A stretch of DNA of 64,000 nucleotides, taken from contig JAJEAL010000096.1 of assembly GCA_022822785.1 (NCBI GenBank), forward strand, positions 1 through 64,000. The letters are read 5' to 3'. A model generated the notes under the pieces. That model saw only the letters and a program-made list of their open reading frames with translations, made no database searches and was not told the DNA's origin. Source of the stretch: Candidatus Poribacteria bacterium. Its GTDB lineage: Bacteria > Poribacteria > WGA-4E > PCPOR2b. The position numbers were made by a program, and so were the translations under genes. Shown here piece after piece: positions 17,689-27,469 of the stretch (positions are counted from its first letter, which is position 1; every line of letters starts with the position of its first letter).

Positions 17689-18753
17689 ATGTCCAATTCA
17701 GGTTTTAAGTCAGTCGAGCCTTTGACAGCGGATCAGATTGTGCAATTCAAGCGCGATGGATTCTTGGTGCTTGAAAGAGCCCTGGACCCTGGGCTCTGCC
17801 GCGAAGCGCGTGACGAAATGTGGGAGGTGATTCAAGCCCACCTGCCACGTATGGAAAGGGATGATCCCTCCACATGGGGTCCCATCACTGAGGAGGAGAA
17901 TGCCAAGCTACAGCATCGGCCCGAGGGCGGTGGCGACCCGTATTTCAGCGGTAACGGACACCGGTTCACAGTTCGCAACGGGGCATCGGAGTTGATGCTC
18001 AACCTAGCTCCGCGTGCGTTGTGGAAGGTTGCTGAGCAGCTTCTTGGGGAAGGGACGGTGGTATGGCCCGCTGGACTTGACGAGTCGGGTTATACGGCTG
18101 GCCCGTGCTTTATGTGCGACGACGCTGTGGGCGGGCTGAATTCCCATGTAGGAAACACGATGGGTTTGCCCTCGGAGGGCACCTTCACAACAGAACCAGC
18201 GCTGCGGTTGCCCGAAACCGGACCGGTGTGGCTCAATGGGCAGGGGACGCGTGGATTATATTGCACGCTACCGAACAGTCCGTCCCATGCCCCCGAATAC
18301 CGTGGTGCACACTCCGATGGTGCGTGCTACGGTCGATGGCGGTTGCAGATGTCAGCGTACATTTCGGAGGTGCCGCCCAACTCCGGTGGATTTATGGTAT
18401 GGCCCGGGAGTCACTCGCGGATTTGGCCCGAACAGTGGGAGGCTTTCAAGGAGGGCGAGAAGCATACGGACAAGCATTTAGCGGTACGCAAGGCGGGTGG
18501 TTATACCGACCCTGTCATTGGGGAGATTAAGGCAGATACCGAGCCTTTCGATTGCCACGGTCCTACCGGCACAGTCGTATTGTGGCACACCAAAATTCTG
18601 CACATCGCGGGACAGAACGCTTCTGACGATGTTATCCGTCAAGCGACAATCTACGGTTTTAAAAAGACGCCTGAATCGGTTCCTGACGCGCTCGTGGTGG
18701 ACAACACCGATGGCGATATCTGGCGGGATTGGTCCGATGCGGTGCGTGTTTAA
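17689..18753 (+). CDS. Phytanoyl-CoA dioxygenase (PhyH) family protein
   Basis: This 354-residue Fe(II)/2-oxoglutarate oxygenase has the start KSVEPLTADQIVQFKRDGFLVL, the usual PhyH opening. The iron triad is visible: HSD (His208, Asp210) and a distal His near 305 in ILHIAGQN, with Arg317 as likely 2-oxoglutarate anchor. ATG 17689 has AAAGGA upstream; a TTG at 17644 is rejected. Members hydroxylate varied small molecules, so the substrate is open. The 290 bp before it shows no gene. It is convergent with the BCCT gene. Confidence 0.88.
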   Translation: MSNSGFKSVEPLTADQIVQFKRDGFLVLERALDPGLCREARDEMWEVIQAHLPRMERDDPSTWGPITEEENAKLQHRPEGGGDPYFSGNGHRFTVRNGASELMLNLAPRALWKVAEQLLGEGTVVWPAGLDESGYTAGPCFMCDDAVGGLNSHVGNTMGLPSEGTFTTEPALRLPETGPVWLNGQGTRGLYCTLPNSPSHAPEYRGAHSDGACYGRWRLQMSAYISEVPPNSGGFMVWPGSHSRIWPEQWEAFKEGEKHTDKHLAVRKAGGYTDPVIGEIKADTEPFDCHGPTGTVVLWHTKILHIAGQNASDDVIRQATIYGFKKTPESVPDALVVDNTDGDIWRDWSDAVRV

Positions 18754-18844
18754 CCGTTAATGTTGATATCAGTCAACCAGGTCGCCGGGAAATATTGTCC
18801 CTAATCAGTATCTGAACTCTTTTCCGATGATATATTGACTTGGA

Positions 18845-18877
18845 TTAGATGTGCTCTGGAGAGCAGAGCACATCTAA
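18845..18877. terminator. Bidirectional terminator-like hairpin
   Basis: TTAGATGTGCTCT and AGAGCACATCTAA form a perfect 13-bp stem with a seven-base loop. It sits between convergent genes (PhyH on +, BCCT on -). There is no long U tract on either side, so termination is inferred from placement. Confidence 0.65.
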
Positions 18878-18891
18878 AACTTCGTGACAAA

Positions 18892-20454
18892 TCATTGCGA
18901 TTCACGCGATTCGCTACGAAGTCCCATGAAAACACAAACCGCCATTCCCAATAAGACGATGGCAAATGGCAAGCCGGTTGCGAGCGATGCTGCCTGTAAG
19001 GATCTCAGACCGCCACCAAGTAGCAGTGCGATAGCAACCAACCCCTCAAGACTGCACCAGAACACCCGTTGAGAGACCGGTGCATCGACCTTGCCGCCGG
19101 CTGCGATGATATCGATGATTAGGGAGCCGGAGTCGGACGAAGTAACGAAGAAGATGATTGTCAGTAGCATCGCGACGGAGGAAAGCAGGGTTGTCCACGG
19201 TAGTTCATCGAACATTTTGAACAGTGCAAGCTCTAACTTCCAGTCCGCAACGTTCTCGGTCACACCCGTATAGCCATCAACCGTGTGCTGATGGAGCGCG
19301 GTGCCGCCAAATGCGCCAAACCATAGCAGACATAACAGTGTCGGTAGAAGGAGCACAAAGATCACGAACTGGCGTACTGTGCGCCCCTTTGAAATGCGGG
19401 CAATAAAAGTACCAATGAATGGCGCCCAAGCTATCCACCATGCCCAGTAGAAGGTGGTCCAGTCATGGAAGAAGCCGGTGTCCGTGCGGCCTATCCAGTT
19501 GCTGAGTGGCACAATCCTCATGGCATAGTCAACAAGCCCGGCGCCCATCGTGCGGATAATGTAGAGGGTCGGACCAAGTATAATAACTGCCAACAGCAAC
19601 AGAAAGGCGAGAATTACATTGAACTGGCTCAGACGTTTAATCCCGACATTAATACCGGTCAGCACGGATGTCATCGCGATGCCTGTTATCACCACGATCA
19701 ACACCACCATGGTGACGCTATTCGCTGGAATCCCGAACAGGTAGTTAAGGCCCGAGGTAACCTGTTGTACCCCCAAGCCGAGCGAGGTTGCAAGTCCAAA
19801 CATCCCCGCGAATATGGCAAACGTATCAATGACGTGGCCGGGCCATCCCCAGACACGATCACCGAATATGGGATAGAATGCCGAGCGCATGGTGAGAGGA
19901 AGTCCCCGGTTGTAGGCGAAAAACGCGAGCCCGAGTCCGACGACGCCGTAAACTGCCCAACCTTGTATTCCCCAGTGGAAAACCGTCGCCGCTATGCCGG
20001 CGGTCACGGCCTCCGCCGTTCCGGCGGTAATGCCGAGCGGGGGATTCTGGAAGTAGTACATCGGCTCCGCCACCCCGAAAAACAGTAAGCCAATGCCAAT
20101 GCCCGCAGCGAAGAGCATCGCAAGCCAGGTTATATTGGAGTACTCGGGTTTCGCATCGGCGCCCCCGAGACGTATCTTGCCGAGCGGGGAGAACGCCACA
20201 ATCAGACAGAATAGGCAGACAAGATTGACGGTAATCATGAACAACCAATCGAGATTCGTGGTAAGCCAGACGCGGACATCTCCAAACAGTTTTGTTGCGC
20301 CCTCTTGGAAGACGAGTGATCCGACGACAAATACCACAATGGCAATACTGGCAATCACGAATACTGGTGTCAGGTAGATATCTAAACCGAATAACTTCCG
20401 GTACTCCTTGTCCTCCGGTAGTTGCGGTTGTTGTCCTTCTTCGTGCATATTCAT
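18892..20454 (-). CDS. BCCT family betaine/choline/carnitine transporter
   Basis: This 520-residue inner-membrane carrier has about twelve helices. The BCCT signature is clear: the WWIAWAPFIGTFIARISKG stretch with GRTVRQF after it, and FVTSSDSGSLIID further on. These proteins take up quaternary-ammonium osmolytes such as glycine betaine with Na+ or H+. The ATG has AAGGAGA 4-5 nt upstream. It follows a porin gene by 54 nt on the same strand, suggesting an outer- and inner-membrane uptake pair for osmolytes or sponge/algal metabolites. Confidence 0.92.
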   Translation of the reverse strand: MNMHEEGQQPQLPEDKEYRKLFGLDIYLTPVFVIASIAIVVFVVGSLVFQEGATKLFGDVRVWLTTNLDWLFMITVNLVCLFCLIVAFSPLGKIRLGGADAKPEYSNITWLAMLFAAGIGIGLLFFGVAEPMYYFQNPPLGITAGTAEAVTAGIAATVFHWGIQGWAVYGVVGLGLAFFAYNRGLPLTMRSAFYPIFGDRVWGWPGHVIDTFAIFAGMFGLATSLGLGVQQVTSGLNYLFGIPANSVTMVVLIVVITGIAMTSVLTGINVGIKRLSQFNVILAFLLLLAVIILGPTLYIIRTMGAGLVDYAMRIVPLSNWIGRTDTGFFHDWTTFYWAWWIAWAPFIGTFIARISKGRTVRQFVIFVLLLPTLLCLLWFGAFGGTALHQHTVDGYTGVTENVADWKLELALFKMFDELPWTTLLSSVAMLLTIIFFVTSSDSGSLIIDIIAAGGKVDAPVSQRVFWCSLEGLVAIALLLGGGLRSLQAASLATGLPFAIVLLGMAVCVFMGLRSESRESQ

Positions 20455-20508
20455 AATTCTCCTTCGAGTTAGACAGACACAGGGGTCTATCCCTACAAGC
20501 GTAGAGGT

Positions 20509-21762
20509 TTAGAAATAGTAACCGAAGTTAACGTTAAACCGCCAATTCCACGCATCATTTCCGTTGGCACCATAATCGCCGGCACCTGTATAGATGTTCG
20601 CGTAGTCCTCTATGTTGCCGTCAGCATCGACGTTGCCGACAAAGCCGTTGCCGTTGGAAAGTGCCAAATCACTATAGACATACAGGGCACCAAAGAGTGT
20701 CCAGCTAGCACCAAGAACCACCATGGTACTAGGGTTGTAGGTATCGACTGTTTTCAGGATAGTGCTTGCTTCAACATAGGGCGTAACGCTGTCCATCCAT
20801 GAAATTCCTGACGGATCTATACCGCCGTAGCGCAAAGATAGTGCGGGTATCAATCCTTGGGATGCTATGGGCCAAGCGAAATCATAAGCACCCATTGGAA
20901 TTAGGTCACCGGTGCCCCACGGTGTATCATCGGTGATATTATACGCGTAATAAGAGAATTGTGAAAAGAGCGTGAAGTCCGCGAATGCGTTCTTCATGTG
21001 TGCAGAAAACGCATAGTGGTTCGCGCCATCATCGTCCACGTCTGTTCCCTTCAATAACCCGTATTGAACCGATGCACCCAGATCCGCGATGTTTTCAAGG
21101 GCATAGATTGCGCGTAGGTTCAATTGATGCTGCTCATCAAACCCGTTTTCACCGGCACCCCATTCAACGTCTCCCTTTGCGTTGGCTTTCTCTTCCCACC
21201 GGACAATGTCGTAGCTGTATCGCGAACTCGCAAGGCTATTTCCATCTGTCTGGGGTTCACTCCCAAGATAGTAACCCACGTCAAGGGTCAGTTTGCCGAG
21301 AGTGTCACTCCATCTGACTCCCAGATCCATATCATCGGCGAGCCCGACATAAAAATGTTGGTCAAAGAACCAGCTGCTGGAGACACCGTAAGCACCGGGC
21401 CCGAACGGTACTCGCACAATTCCTGCCTTGAGTGTGCCCAAATCGCCGAGGTTATACCCCAGCCATGCGGTGTGTATCATGCTGTAGGTGTCGTACCATC
21501 GATATTCGATTCTACTTATAACATTGTGATAGTCAAGGTCAGAGTTCAGGCGGAAAATCTCAAGGTCAACATCTCCGATCCTTTCGCTCCGGCGGCTTGG
21601 ATTGTCAGCGTCACCGTAACTACCGTATGCCCAGCCTACCCGGAGAGCACCCCCAATTTTAAGCGGACTTTTTTTCTCTTCCGCGAGAGCGGACAATTGT
21701 AAGACGAATAACAGACCCACAATACCGAGACTGAAAATTCGTTTGTACCCCCGATTTTTCAT
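20509..21762 (-). CDS. Outer-membrane beta-barrel porin
   Basis: This 417-residue protein has a signal peptide of about 29 residues ending at ALA, then repeated amphipathic strands rich in aromatic residues and a C-terminal Phe (FNVNFGYYF), the usual end of outer-membrane barrels. ATG 21762 has GAGGAGAT upstream; the longer frame to 21921 lacks a site. It is cotranscribed with the downstream BCCT gene. The ligand is unknown. Confidence 0.8.
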   Translation of the reverse strand: MKNRGYKRIFSLGIVGLLFVLQLSALAEEKKSPLKIGGALRVGWAYGSYGDADNPSRRSERIGDVDLEIFRLNSDLDYHNVISRIEYRWYDTYSMIHTAWLGYNLGDLGTLKAGIVRVPFGPGAYGVSSSWFFDQHFYVGLADDMDLGVRWSDTLGKLTLDVGYYLGSEPQTDGNSLASSRYSYDIVRWEEKANAKGDVEWGAGENGFDEQHQLNLRAIYALENIADLGASVQYGLLKGTDVDDDGANHYAFSAHMKNAFADFTLFSQFSYYAYNITDDTPWGTGDLIPMGAYDFAWPIASQGLIPALSLRYGGIDPSGISWMDSVTPYVEASTILKTVDTYNPSTMVVLGASWTLFGALYVYSDLALSNGNGFVGNVDADGNIEDYANIYTGAGDYGANGNDAWNWRFNVNFGYYF

Positions 21763-21941
21763 ACAATATCTCCTCTGTTTTTGAGAGTCCGGCGAAGAAT
21801 TATCCTGCCTTTCTCTCCCTGTTCCGCAAATCCTCGGAACTATATTATCGGTGCGTTTGGGCTTCGTGCGTTTCTGGATACGAATACACCTATCACCGAA
21901 GTTAATCTCCGGACGAACCAAAACCGAAGAACACTGAATCC

Positions 21942-21970
21942 ATTATAGACATTGTACAGATTAAAGTCAA
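21942..21970 (-). promoter_or_regulatory. Near-consensus promoter of the porin-BCCT operon
   Basis: On the minus strand TTGACT (21970-21965), a 17-bp spacer and TATAAT (21947-21942) match 11 of 12 consensus positions. The leader to the porin ATG is about 170 nt. Apart from this promoter I see nothing else in 21763-22190. Confidence 0.8.
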
Positions 21971-22190
21971 CTGTAATAACACAAGTTATTACCGATTATG
22001 GAAAAGCGCCAATTAAAATCCAACAAGCATGTCGAGTTTATTCGATTAGGGAAGATTGGGGCAAAGGGTGGGGCGATTCTCGTTCGTCGACCAATCAGTT
22101 CGCAAGAATGGGGGTAGGTTAGCGAATTGTTTACGGCTTTTCGTGGAAGTGCAGGGTTCAACATCAATTGGTGGGTGAGAAGAGTTGTTT

Positions 22191-22600
22191 TTATCGATTT
22201 GGCTGCTGTTTACTTGGGTATAACTTAATGCTTTTAGGCATATCCCATAGCAGCACTGTGCCATCAACGGAGCCCGACGCGATTTTTGTTCCATCTGGCG
22301 AGAACGCCACTGCGGTGACCGCTTCTTTATGCGCGGTCAGCAGTGCAATTTCATCAAACGTCTCTGCATCGTAAAGCCAAACACCCATGCTGGTCGCCAC
22401 AGCGAGACGACTCCCATCGGGGAAAAGGCGATCCCCCGGTCCTCGTAACTCACTCCGCCTTTCCCCAAACGGACGACGGCACCCTCGGGTAGGTTTACCC
22501 TCGAATAATCTTGGGTGTGGGCGATAGAAACCTGACTAAACGTGGAAAGGGTGAGGCTGCTCAATAGGGTAGCTGTAAAACGGAGTACTTGAAGTTTCAT
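22191..22600 (-). pseudogene. Exported WD40 protein, frameshifted and truncated
   Basis: From ATG 22600 the frame gives a signal peptide and the segment LPEGAVVRLGKGGVSYEDRG, like the start of the intact WD40 gene at 25390-27270, then breaks inside a FSPDG motif. Restoring one C in the C run at 22422-22419 joins it to the frame that continues as GVWLYDAETF, TAVAFSPDGTKIASGS and VLLWDM, and stops at 22191. Only about two WD40 repeats remain, against fourteen in the paralogue. It is either a decayed gene or carries a sequencing error in the homopolymer. Confidence 0.75.
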
Positions 22601-22624
22601 CTGTTTGTGTTTGATGAGGGTGTT

Positions 22625-22657
22625 AGAAACCGAGTTTTTTAGAAAAACTCGGTTTCT
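22625..22657. repeat. Dispersed inverted repeat, family A, copy 2
   Basis: AGAAACCGAGTTTTT and AAAAACTCGGTTTCT form a 15-bp stem. This copy ends 25 bp upstream of the start codon at 22600. Confidence 0.9.
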
Positions 22658-22691
22658 GGATATAACTTTGCATTGGACTCCCAAAGTAAGA

Positions 22692-23903
22692 TTACTTCTC
22701 TTCTGCTGGCATTTTGCTGGCCGGATTTTTTCTTTCAAGGATAGCCATTCGGACAGACATCCAGGCCCCACTCTCGGGTCCAACGTCAGACCATTCTCCT
22801 GTTGGCGAATGTCCCATGAAAACATAATCCTCCTCACCCCTATCGGTATCCATCGGTTCATAGGGTTGTCTCCAGTTGGTGTAGGTAACCGGCTCACCGT
22901 TTGTCCACCTCCATTCGCCCTCCTTGGCAACGTCGGTCAGCCCGATCCAATAGGGACGAGATCCAAAAATTTCCGAGAGCCACTTCTGCTCTGCTGCATC
23001 GTTAATTGCGACGAGATGTGCATCTTCAGCAACCGCTTGCTTGTTCGCTTCGTTCCAGCTCTCGCAACGGATACTTTTGTAAGCGTGTCCATTTGCCGGG
23101 TTCACTACCCATGCCCCTTCACCCGGTGCCGGCGAGGTTAACGCTTGCACCTGACCACGAGGGGCATCGGTGGGAATCGGTTCGCTCTCGACGGTGAAGA
23201 CCACATCGTCTTTTCTTTCGTCTTCCTGAAGTAGGAACGGTTCCGCCGTTGTCGAGAGTTCTTGGTAGTTCACCGTTACCGTGTAGAGTCCGGGTGAATC
23301 CACATATTCTATAAAGTAACCTGCATCATCCGTCTGAGCTCCGCCGCTTGACCTACCGCTGCTCTGCCCATCAAGAGAGCGATAGCGTACGTTGATGTCA
23401 ATCCTCACCTTAGCAAGTGGACTTCCGTCGGCAAAGACAACTTGACCCCGAATACGCATCCGAGGTTTCGCTATGACTTCAACGTTCTCGATGTGTGTCC
23501 CCGGCTTGATGGCAAACGCAATTCCACCAAAAGGTGGCAGTTCCCGCTGATAGACAGTCACCGCCCCTATTTTAACGGATAGAATCTCATAGTCAGGTGC
23601 ATCGTAGGGTAGTACAACCAATTGGACTGAAACCGGAGGGATATTCGCGATAGAGAAGCGTCCTACATCATCGGTTTGTGAGCCCAGTACAAAGAAGGGG
23701 CCCTGCCGTTCCATACCATCAAAGGTTTCCGATGGCTGAATTGCTATCGAAATCCCAGCGATCGGATTACCATCCACACCAACAACGCGACCGGATAGAG
23801 TACTGGTGGCTTCTTGAGCATTACTGTATGACAACGATCCAAATAAAAACACTACAATCGCAGTGAGATACATGAGGTTGGGTTTGAAACGTGAACGGTT
23901 CAT
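22692..23903 (-). CDS. Exported protein with carboxypeptidase-regulatory-like and C-type-lectin domains
   Basis: This 403-residue protein has a signal peptide cut near SNAQE. A CarboxypepD_reg-like repeat follows (STLSGRVVGVDGNPIAGI), then a second beta-rich repeat, then a C-type-lectin-like domain at about 270-395: ESWNEANKQAV, HLVAINDAAEQKWL, YWIGLTDVAKEGEWRWT and NW. Such domains bind sugars or proteins at the cell surface. ATG 23903 has AAGGAGAT upstream. It is 55 nt after a paralogue, from which it probably arose by tandem duplication. Confidence 0.82.
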   Translation of the reverse strand: MNRSRFKPNLMYLTAIVVFLFGSLSYSNAQEATSTLSGRVVGVDGNPIAGISIAIQPSETFDGMERQGPFFVLGSQTDDVGRFSIANIPPVSVQLVVLPYDAPDYEILSVKIGAVTVYQRELPPFGGIAFAIKPGTHIENVEVIAKPRMRIRGQVVFADGSPLAKVRIDINVRYRSLDGQSSGRSSGGAQTDDAGYFIEYVDSPGLYTVTVNYQELSTTAEPFLLQEDERKDDVVFTVESEPIPTDAPRGQVQALTSPAPGEGAWVVNPANGHAYKSIRCESWNEANKQAVAEDAHLVAINDAAEQKWLSEIFGSRPYWIGLTDVAKEGEWRWTNGEPVTYTNWRQPYEPMDTDRGEEDYVFMGHSPTGEWSDVGPESGAWMSVRMAILERKNPASKMPAEEK

Positions 23904-23958
23904 GGTAAATATCTCCTTTTGGGTGGGTTGCTTATGAAGGACTTGGTCAAGACTTGGA

Positions 23959-25224
23959 TTACTTCGCCTCCACCGACGACTCAACCGGCAAACCCTCCTT
24001 TTCAAGGATGGTCATTCGGGGCATCTGCCATTCCGGGCTTTGGGGACCAACTTTATGCCATCTCCCGTCCGGTGAAAATCCCATAAAGACATAATCCTCG
24101 TCGCCCCTGTCGGCATCTATCAGTTTATGGAATGCCCAGTTGAAATAGGTGAGCGGCTCCCCACTCGTCCAACTCCATTCGCCTTCCTTTACCGTATCGG
24201 TCAAGCCAATCCAGCAGGGAGCGGTGCCAAAAACCTTCACGAGCCACTCCTGCTCTGCTGCGTCGTTAATCGAGACCAGATGTGCACCTTCGGCAATCGC
24301 CTCCGCTTGGGCATCGTCCCAACTTTCGCAATGGATACGCTTGTAGCTGTGATTGTTTGCGGGGTTTAATACCCACTGTCCCGTGTTGTCTAGTTCCATC
24401 CGCTCGAAAAGTGGCTCAAAGGGAACCGGCTCGCCATCGAGCGTTAAGATCAGATTATCATATCTTTGGTCAGTTTCGAGGATAAATTCCTCCGAAGTTG
24501 CTGCAAGCCGTTGAAAATCGATTGCGACCGTATAGATTCCTGGCTTATCCACATATTCCACAAAGTAGCCCACATCATCCGTCCGAGATCCACCAGATGA
24601 ACTACCTCTGCCCTTCCCATCTATACTACGCCGTCGGATACTGGTCCCAATCTCTGCGTTGGCAAGGGGAGTTCCATCTGCAAAAACGATTTGCCCCCGA
24701 ATACGCATCCGTAGCTTCACCGTAACCTCGACATTTTCGAGGTGTACGCCCGGCTCAATGGCAAATGTAACCCCACCGAAAGGTGGATGCTTCTCGTACG
24801 GCGGGTAGAAGGTGATTGCTCCAATTTCGACGGATAAAACCTCAGCATCCGGGGCGAGGTCTGGTGATACCGATTCATCAGCCGGCAGATAGGCGGGTCG
24901 CGCCACGAATTGAATGGGCCCAGGCTTGATTCCCGTAACAGAAAATCGCCCCGCTGCATCGGTGTGCGATATAAGTAGAGGGATATACGCTTCTGGCATA
25001 AAATCCTTCAGAAAATGTGCCGATTCCAACCAGCCCCCCTCAACGACTACAAATGATTGAATCGCTATCGGAATATTGACAAATGGATTGCCCTCCACAT
25101 CAACAACACGACCGGATAAGGTGCATGTAGCCTCTTGAGCGAGGGCATGCGACCATGCGCTAAGTAAAAAGCCCACAGTTGTGGCCAGAGATATCAGGTG
25201 GAGTCTGAAACATGAACGGTTCAT
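23959..25224 (-). CDS. Exported carboxypeptidase-regulatory/C-type-lectin protein, paralogue
   Basis: This 421-residue protein has the same plan as the next gene: signal peptide (LAQEA), CTLSGRVVDVEGNPFVNI repeat, SIRRRSIDGKGRGSSSGG segment, then a C-type-lectin-like domain with HLVSINDAAEQEWL, CWIGLTDTVKEGEWSW and FNWAF. ATG 25224 has AGGAGG upstream. The repeats resemble the extracytoplasmic part of the sigma fusion at 6652-8832. The ligand is unknown. Confidence 0.82.
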   Translation of the reverse strand: MNRSCFRLHLISLATTVGFLLSAWSHALAQEATCTLSGRVVDVEGNPFVNIPIAIQSFVVVEGGWLESAHFLKDFMPEAYIPLLISHTDAAGRFSVTGIKPGPIQFVARPAYLPADESVSPDLAPDAEVLSVEIGAITFYPPYEKHPPFGGVTFAIEPGVHLENVEVTVKLRMRIRGQIVFADGTPLANAEIGTSIRRRSIDGKGRGSSSGGSRTDDVGYFVEYVDKPGIYTVAIDFQRLAATSEEFILETDQRYDNLILTLDGEPVPFEPLFERMELDNTGQWVLNPANNHSYKRIHCESWDDAQAEAIAEGAHLVSINDAAEQEWLVKVFGTAPCWIGLTDTVKEGEWSWTSGEPLTYFNWAFHKLIDADRGDEDYVFMGFSPDGRWHKVGPQSPEWQMPRMTILEKEGLPVESSVEAK

Positions 25225-25389
25225 GGTAACAACCTCCTGTTGGGTGGGTTGATTGTGATTGGTAGTGAGAGTTTACACAATCGAAAGATCAGCACTTGTT
25301 AGCTCACCTATTCATCGTTGGTAACCATAGCTCGCTGGAATCGCTGAAGTGTGCAGGTTCCGAGTATCTTTACAATGAGGTTCTCACAG

Positions 25390-27270
25390 TTAACGGGCGA
25401 GATCCCATAAAAGCACAGTACCATCGTAACTTCCACTTCCCAGTGTACTACCATCCGGGCTGAAGACAATACTAGTAATGTACGATGTATGCCCATTCAG
25501 GGTGTGGCGATGTACTCCAGTCATAGCATCCCATAAGTGGATGATACTGTCGCCATCCGCGCTTGCGAGAATGCTTCCGTCCGGGCTGAAGGCAATACTC
25601 GAAATACCTGTCTCATGTCCCTCTAGGGTCCAACGGGGAGTCCCTGTCTGGGCAGCCCACATACGAACGGTATGGTCGCCGCTGCCGCTGGCAAGTGTGC
25701 TGCCATCCGGGCTAAAAGCAACGCTAGTGATATCCGCTGTATGACCCTCCAATATTCGTTCCTGTACGCCTGTCTCCACATTCCAAAGACGAACGTTAGG
25801 GTCGCTCAGGTTGTTGCTTCCGCTTGCGAGTGTGGTGCCATCTGGACTGAATGCAAGGGTCGTGCTGGCAGCCGGTTTGTACGCGATGCGAGGGGTGCCC
25901 GAGGTATCCCAGTGCAGTGTTCGGAGCTGCGTACCGGTCTTGGGATTCCACAGTTGGATGGTGGTGTCGCCGTTCCAACTTGCGAGTATATTGCCATCCG
26001 GGCTGAATGCAATACTGTAGTCACGCCCTGTATCGTTCGTCAGGATTCGGAGTTGTGCACCTGTTTTGGGATTCCATAGGGGAATCGTATGATGGCTACT
26101 TCCACCCGCCAACATTGAGCCATCGGGACTGAAAGTGACGCTGTTGAACTGTGACCAATCCTCCACTAGTGTCTGTTTGATCGCCCCGGGCACGACATCC
26201 CATAGATGGACAGTCTCTCCTCTACTCGTACTGGCTAGCGTCGCACCATCCGGACTGAAAGCAATGTCATAGATGGTCCTTATATGCCCTTCTATTGTCC
26301 TGATAGGCACGCCTGTTGCCAAATTCCACAGACGGATGGTGCCGTCCTGATTCCCGCTTACAATTTGCCTGCCGTCCGGACTGAAGGTGAGATTATCGAC
26401 CCCATCTGTATGCCCTGCTAAGGTCCGCAAATGTACACCCGTCGTAACATCCCATAAATGGAGGTCACGATGCCCACTCGCCAGCGTGCTTCCATCCGGA
26501 CTGAACGCAATACTACCGACTCCAGGTATTTCTTCTCCTAGTGTGTCCAAGTGTGCACCTGTCATTATATTCCAAAAATGAATACCTTCGCGTCGACTCC
26601 CACCTGCTAGCGTCAGTCCATCTGGACTAAATGCGACGCTAGTAATATTCGACGTATGCCCCTCTAAGGTCTGCGGGGACTCGCCTGTTGCTACGTTCCA
26701 CAAACGGAAGGTCTTGTCCCAACTCCAGACTGCCAGCATACTTCCATCAGGGCTGAATGCCACACCGCTGACCTTCGACATGCTCGCGTCCAATGTTCGT
26801 AGCTGCTCACCTGTCCCCGGATTCCACAGACGGATAGTCTCGTCCCAACTTACGCTGGTCAGGGTGTTGCCATCTGGACTGAATACGACACGGCTGACAG
26901 CCGACGTATGTCCCTCCAGTGTATGCAAGTATGTACCCGTGTCTACCTCCCACAGGCGAATGGTTTTGTCCGAGCTCGCACTTGCCAACATCGCGCCCTC
27001 TGGACTGAATGCGACGTCGAAAATGATTCCTAAATGTCCTGTGAGTAGGTTGGTCTCTTGAAAGGTTGCTATATCGTAAAGCCAAATACCTATACCGCTG
27101 CCGACTGCAAGCAGGGTGCCGTCGGGAGAATACCGTATTTGACCACTTATCGCGCCTTTTCCGAGACGTGTTTTAACCCCTTGAGGCAAACCCCATTGCG
27201 AAGGATCCTCAGATGAAGCGTTGAATACGGATAGGGTAAAAAATGTAAGTAACGCTAAAATTACTTTCAT
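25390..27270 (-). CDS. Exported WD40 repeat protein, 14 repeats
   Basis: This 626-residue protein has a signal peptide (about 20 residues) and then fourteen WD40 repeats, each marked by an FSPDG-type turn and a closing LW. Fourteen repeats should fold as two seven-bladed propellers. No other domain is present, so it is probably a periplasmic or surface protein-binding scaffold. The lectin-domain genes lie downstream on the same strand (165 nt gap). About 110 nt past the stop at 25390 no further domain is seen. Confidence 0.88.
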   Translation of the reverse strand: MKVILALLTFFTLSVFNASSEDPSQWGLPQGVKTRLGKGAISGQIRYSPDGTLLAVGSGIGIWLYDIATFQETNLLTGHLGIIFDVAFSPEGAMLASASSDKTIRLWEVDTGTYLHTLEGHTSAVSRVVFSPDGNTLTSVSWDETIRLWNPGTGEQLRTLDASMSKVSGVAFSPDGSMLAVWSWDKTFRLWNVATGESPQTLEGHTSNITSVAFSPDGLTLAGGSRREGIHFWNIMTGAHLDTLGEEIPGVGSIAFSPDGSTLASGHRDLHLWDVTTGVHLRTLAGHTDGVDNLTFSPDGRQIVSGNQDGTIRLWNLATGVPIRTIEGHIRTIYDIAFSPDGATLASTSRGETVHLWDVVPGAIKQTLVEDWSQFNSVTFSPDGSMLAGGSSHHTIPLWNPKTGAQLRILTNDTGRDYSIAFSPDGNILASWNGDTTIQLWNPKTGTQLRTLHWDTSGTPRIAYKPAASTTLAFSPDGTTLASGSNNLSDPNVRLWNVETGVQERILEGHTADITSVAFSPDGSTLASGSGDHTVRMWAAQTGTPRWTLEGHETGISSIAFSPDGSILASADGDSIIHLWDAMTGVHRHTLNGHTSYITSIVFSPDGSTLGSGSYDGTVLLWDLAR

Positions 27271-27469
27271 AGTAGAATCCCCTTTGCGATTGATAGCGTC
27301 GAATGCTCAGTGTCTGGTAGTTCTAAGATTTATGGTCAGGTCCCCCTGTTATAACATACAATGAATTGTGCCATTACAGATAGAACTTTCAATACAAATC
27401 CACCAATTGGATCTACTCAGTAGATTTGATGCTCAGAACCCCTTGCCTTTGACTTGATCAAGGTTTGAA

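Noticed and set aside
19465-20088. Plus-strand frame of 207 residues
   Set aside because: It is antisense to the BCCT transporter, whose motifs are unmistakable.
21124-21702. Plus-strand frame of 192 residues
   Set aside because: It is antisense to the porin gene, with no domain or ribosome site.
22419-22422. Programmed frameshift in the WD40 gene
   Set aside because: There is no slippery heptamer or downstream structure, and the product would have only two repeats; loss of one C is simpler.
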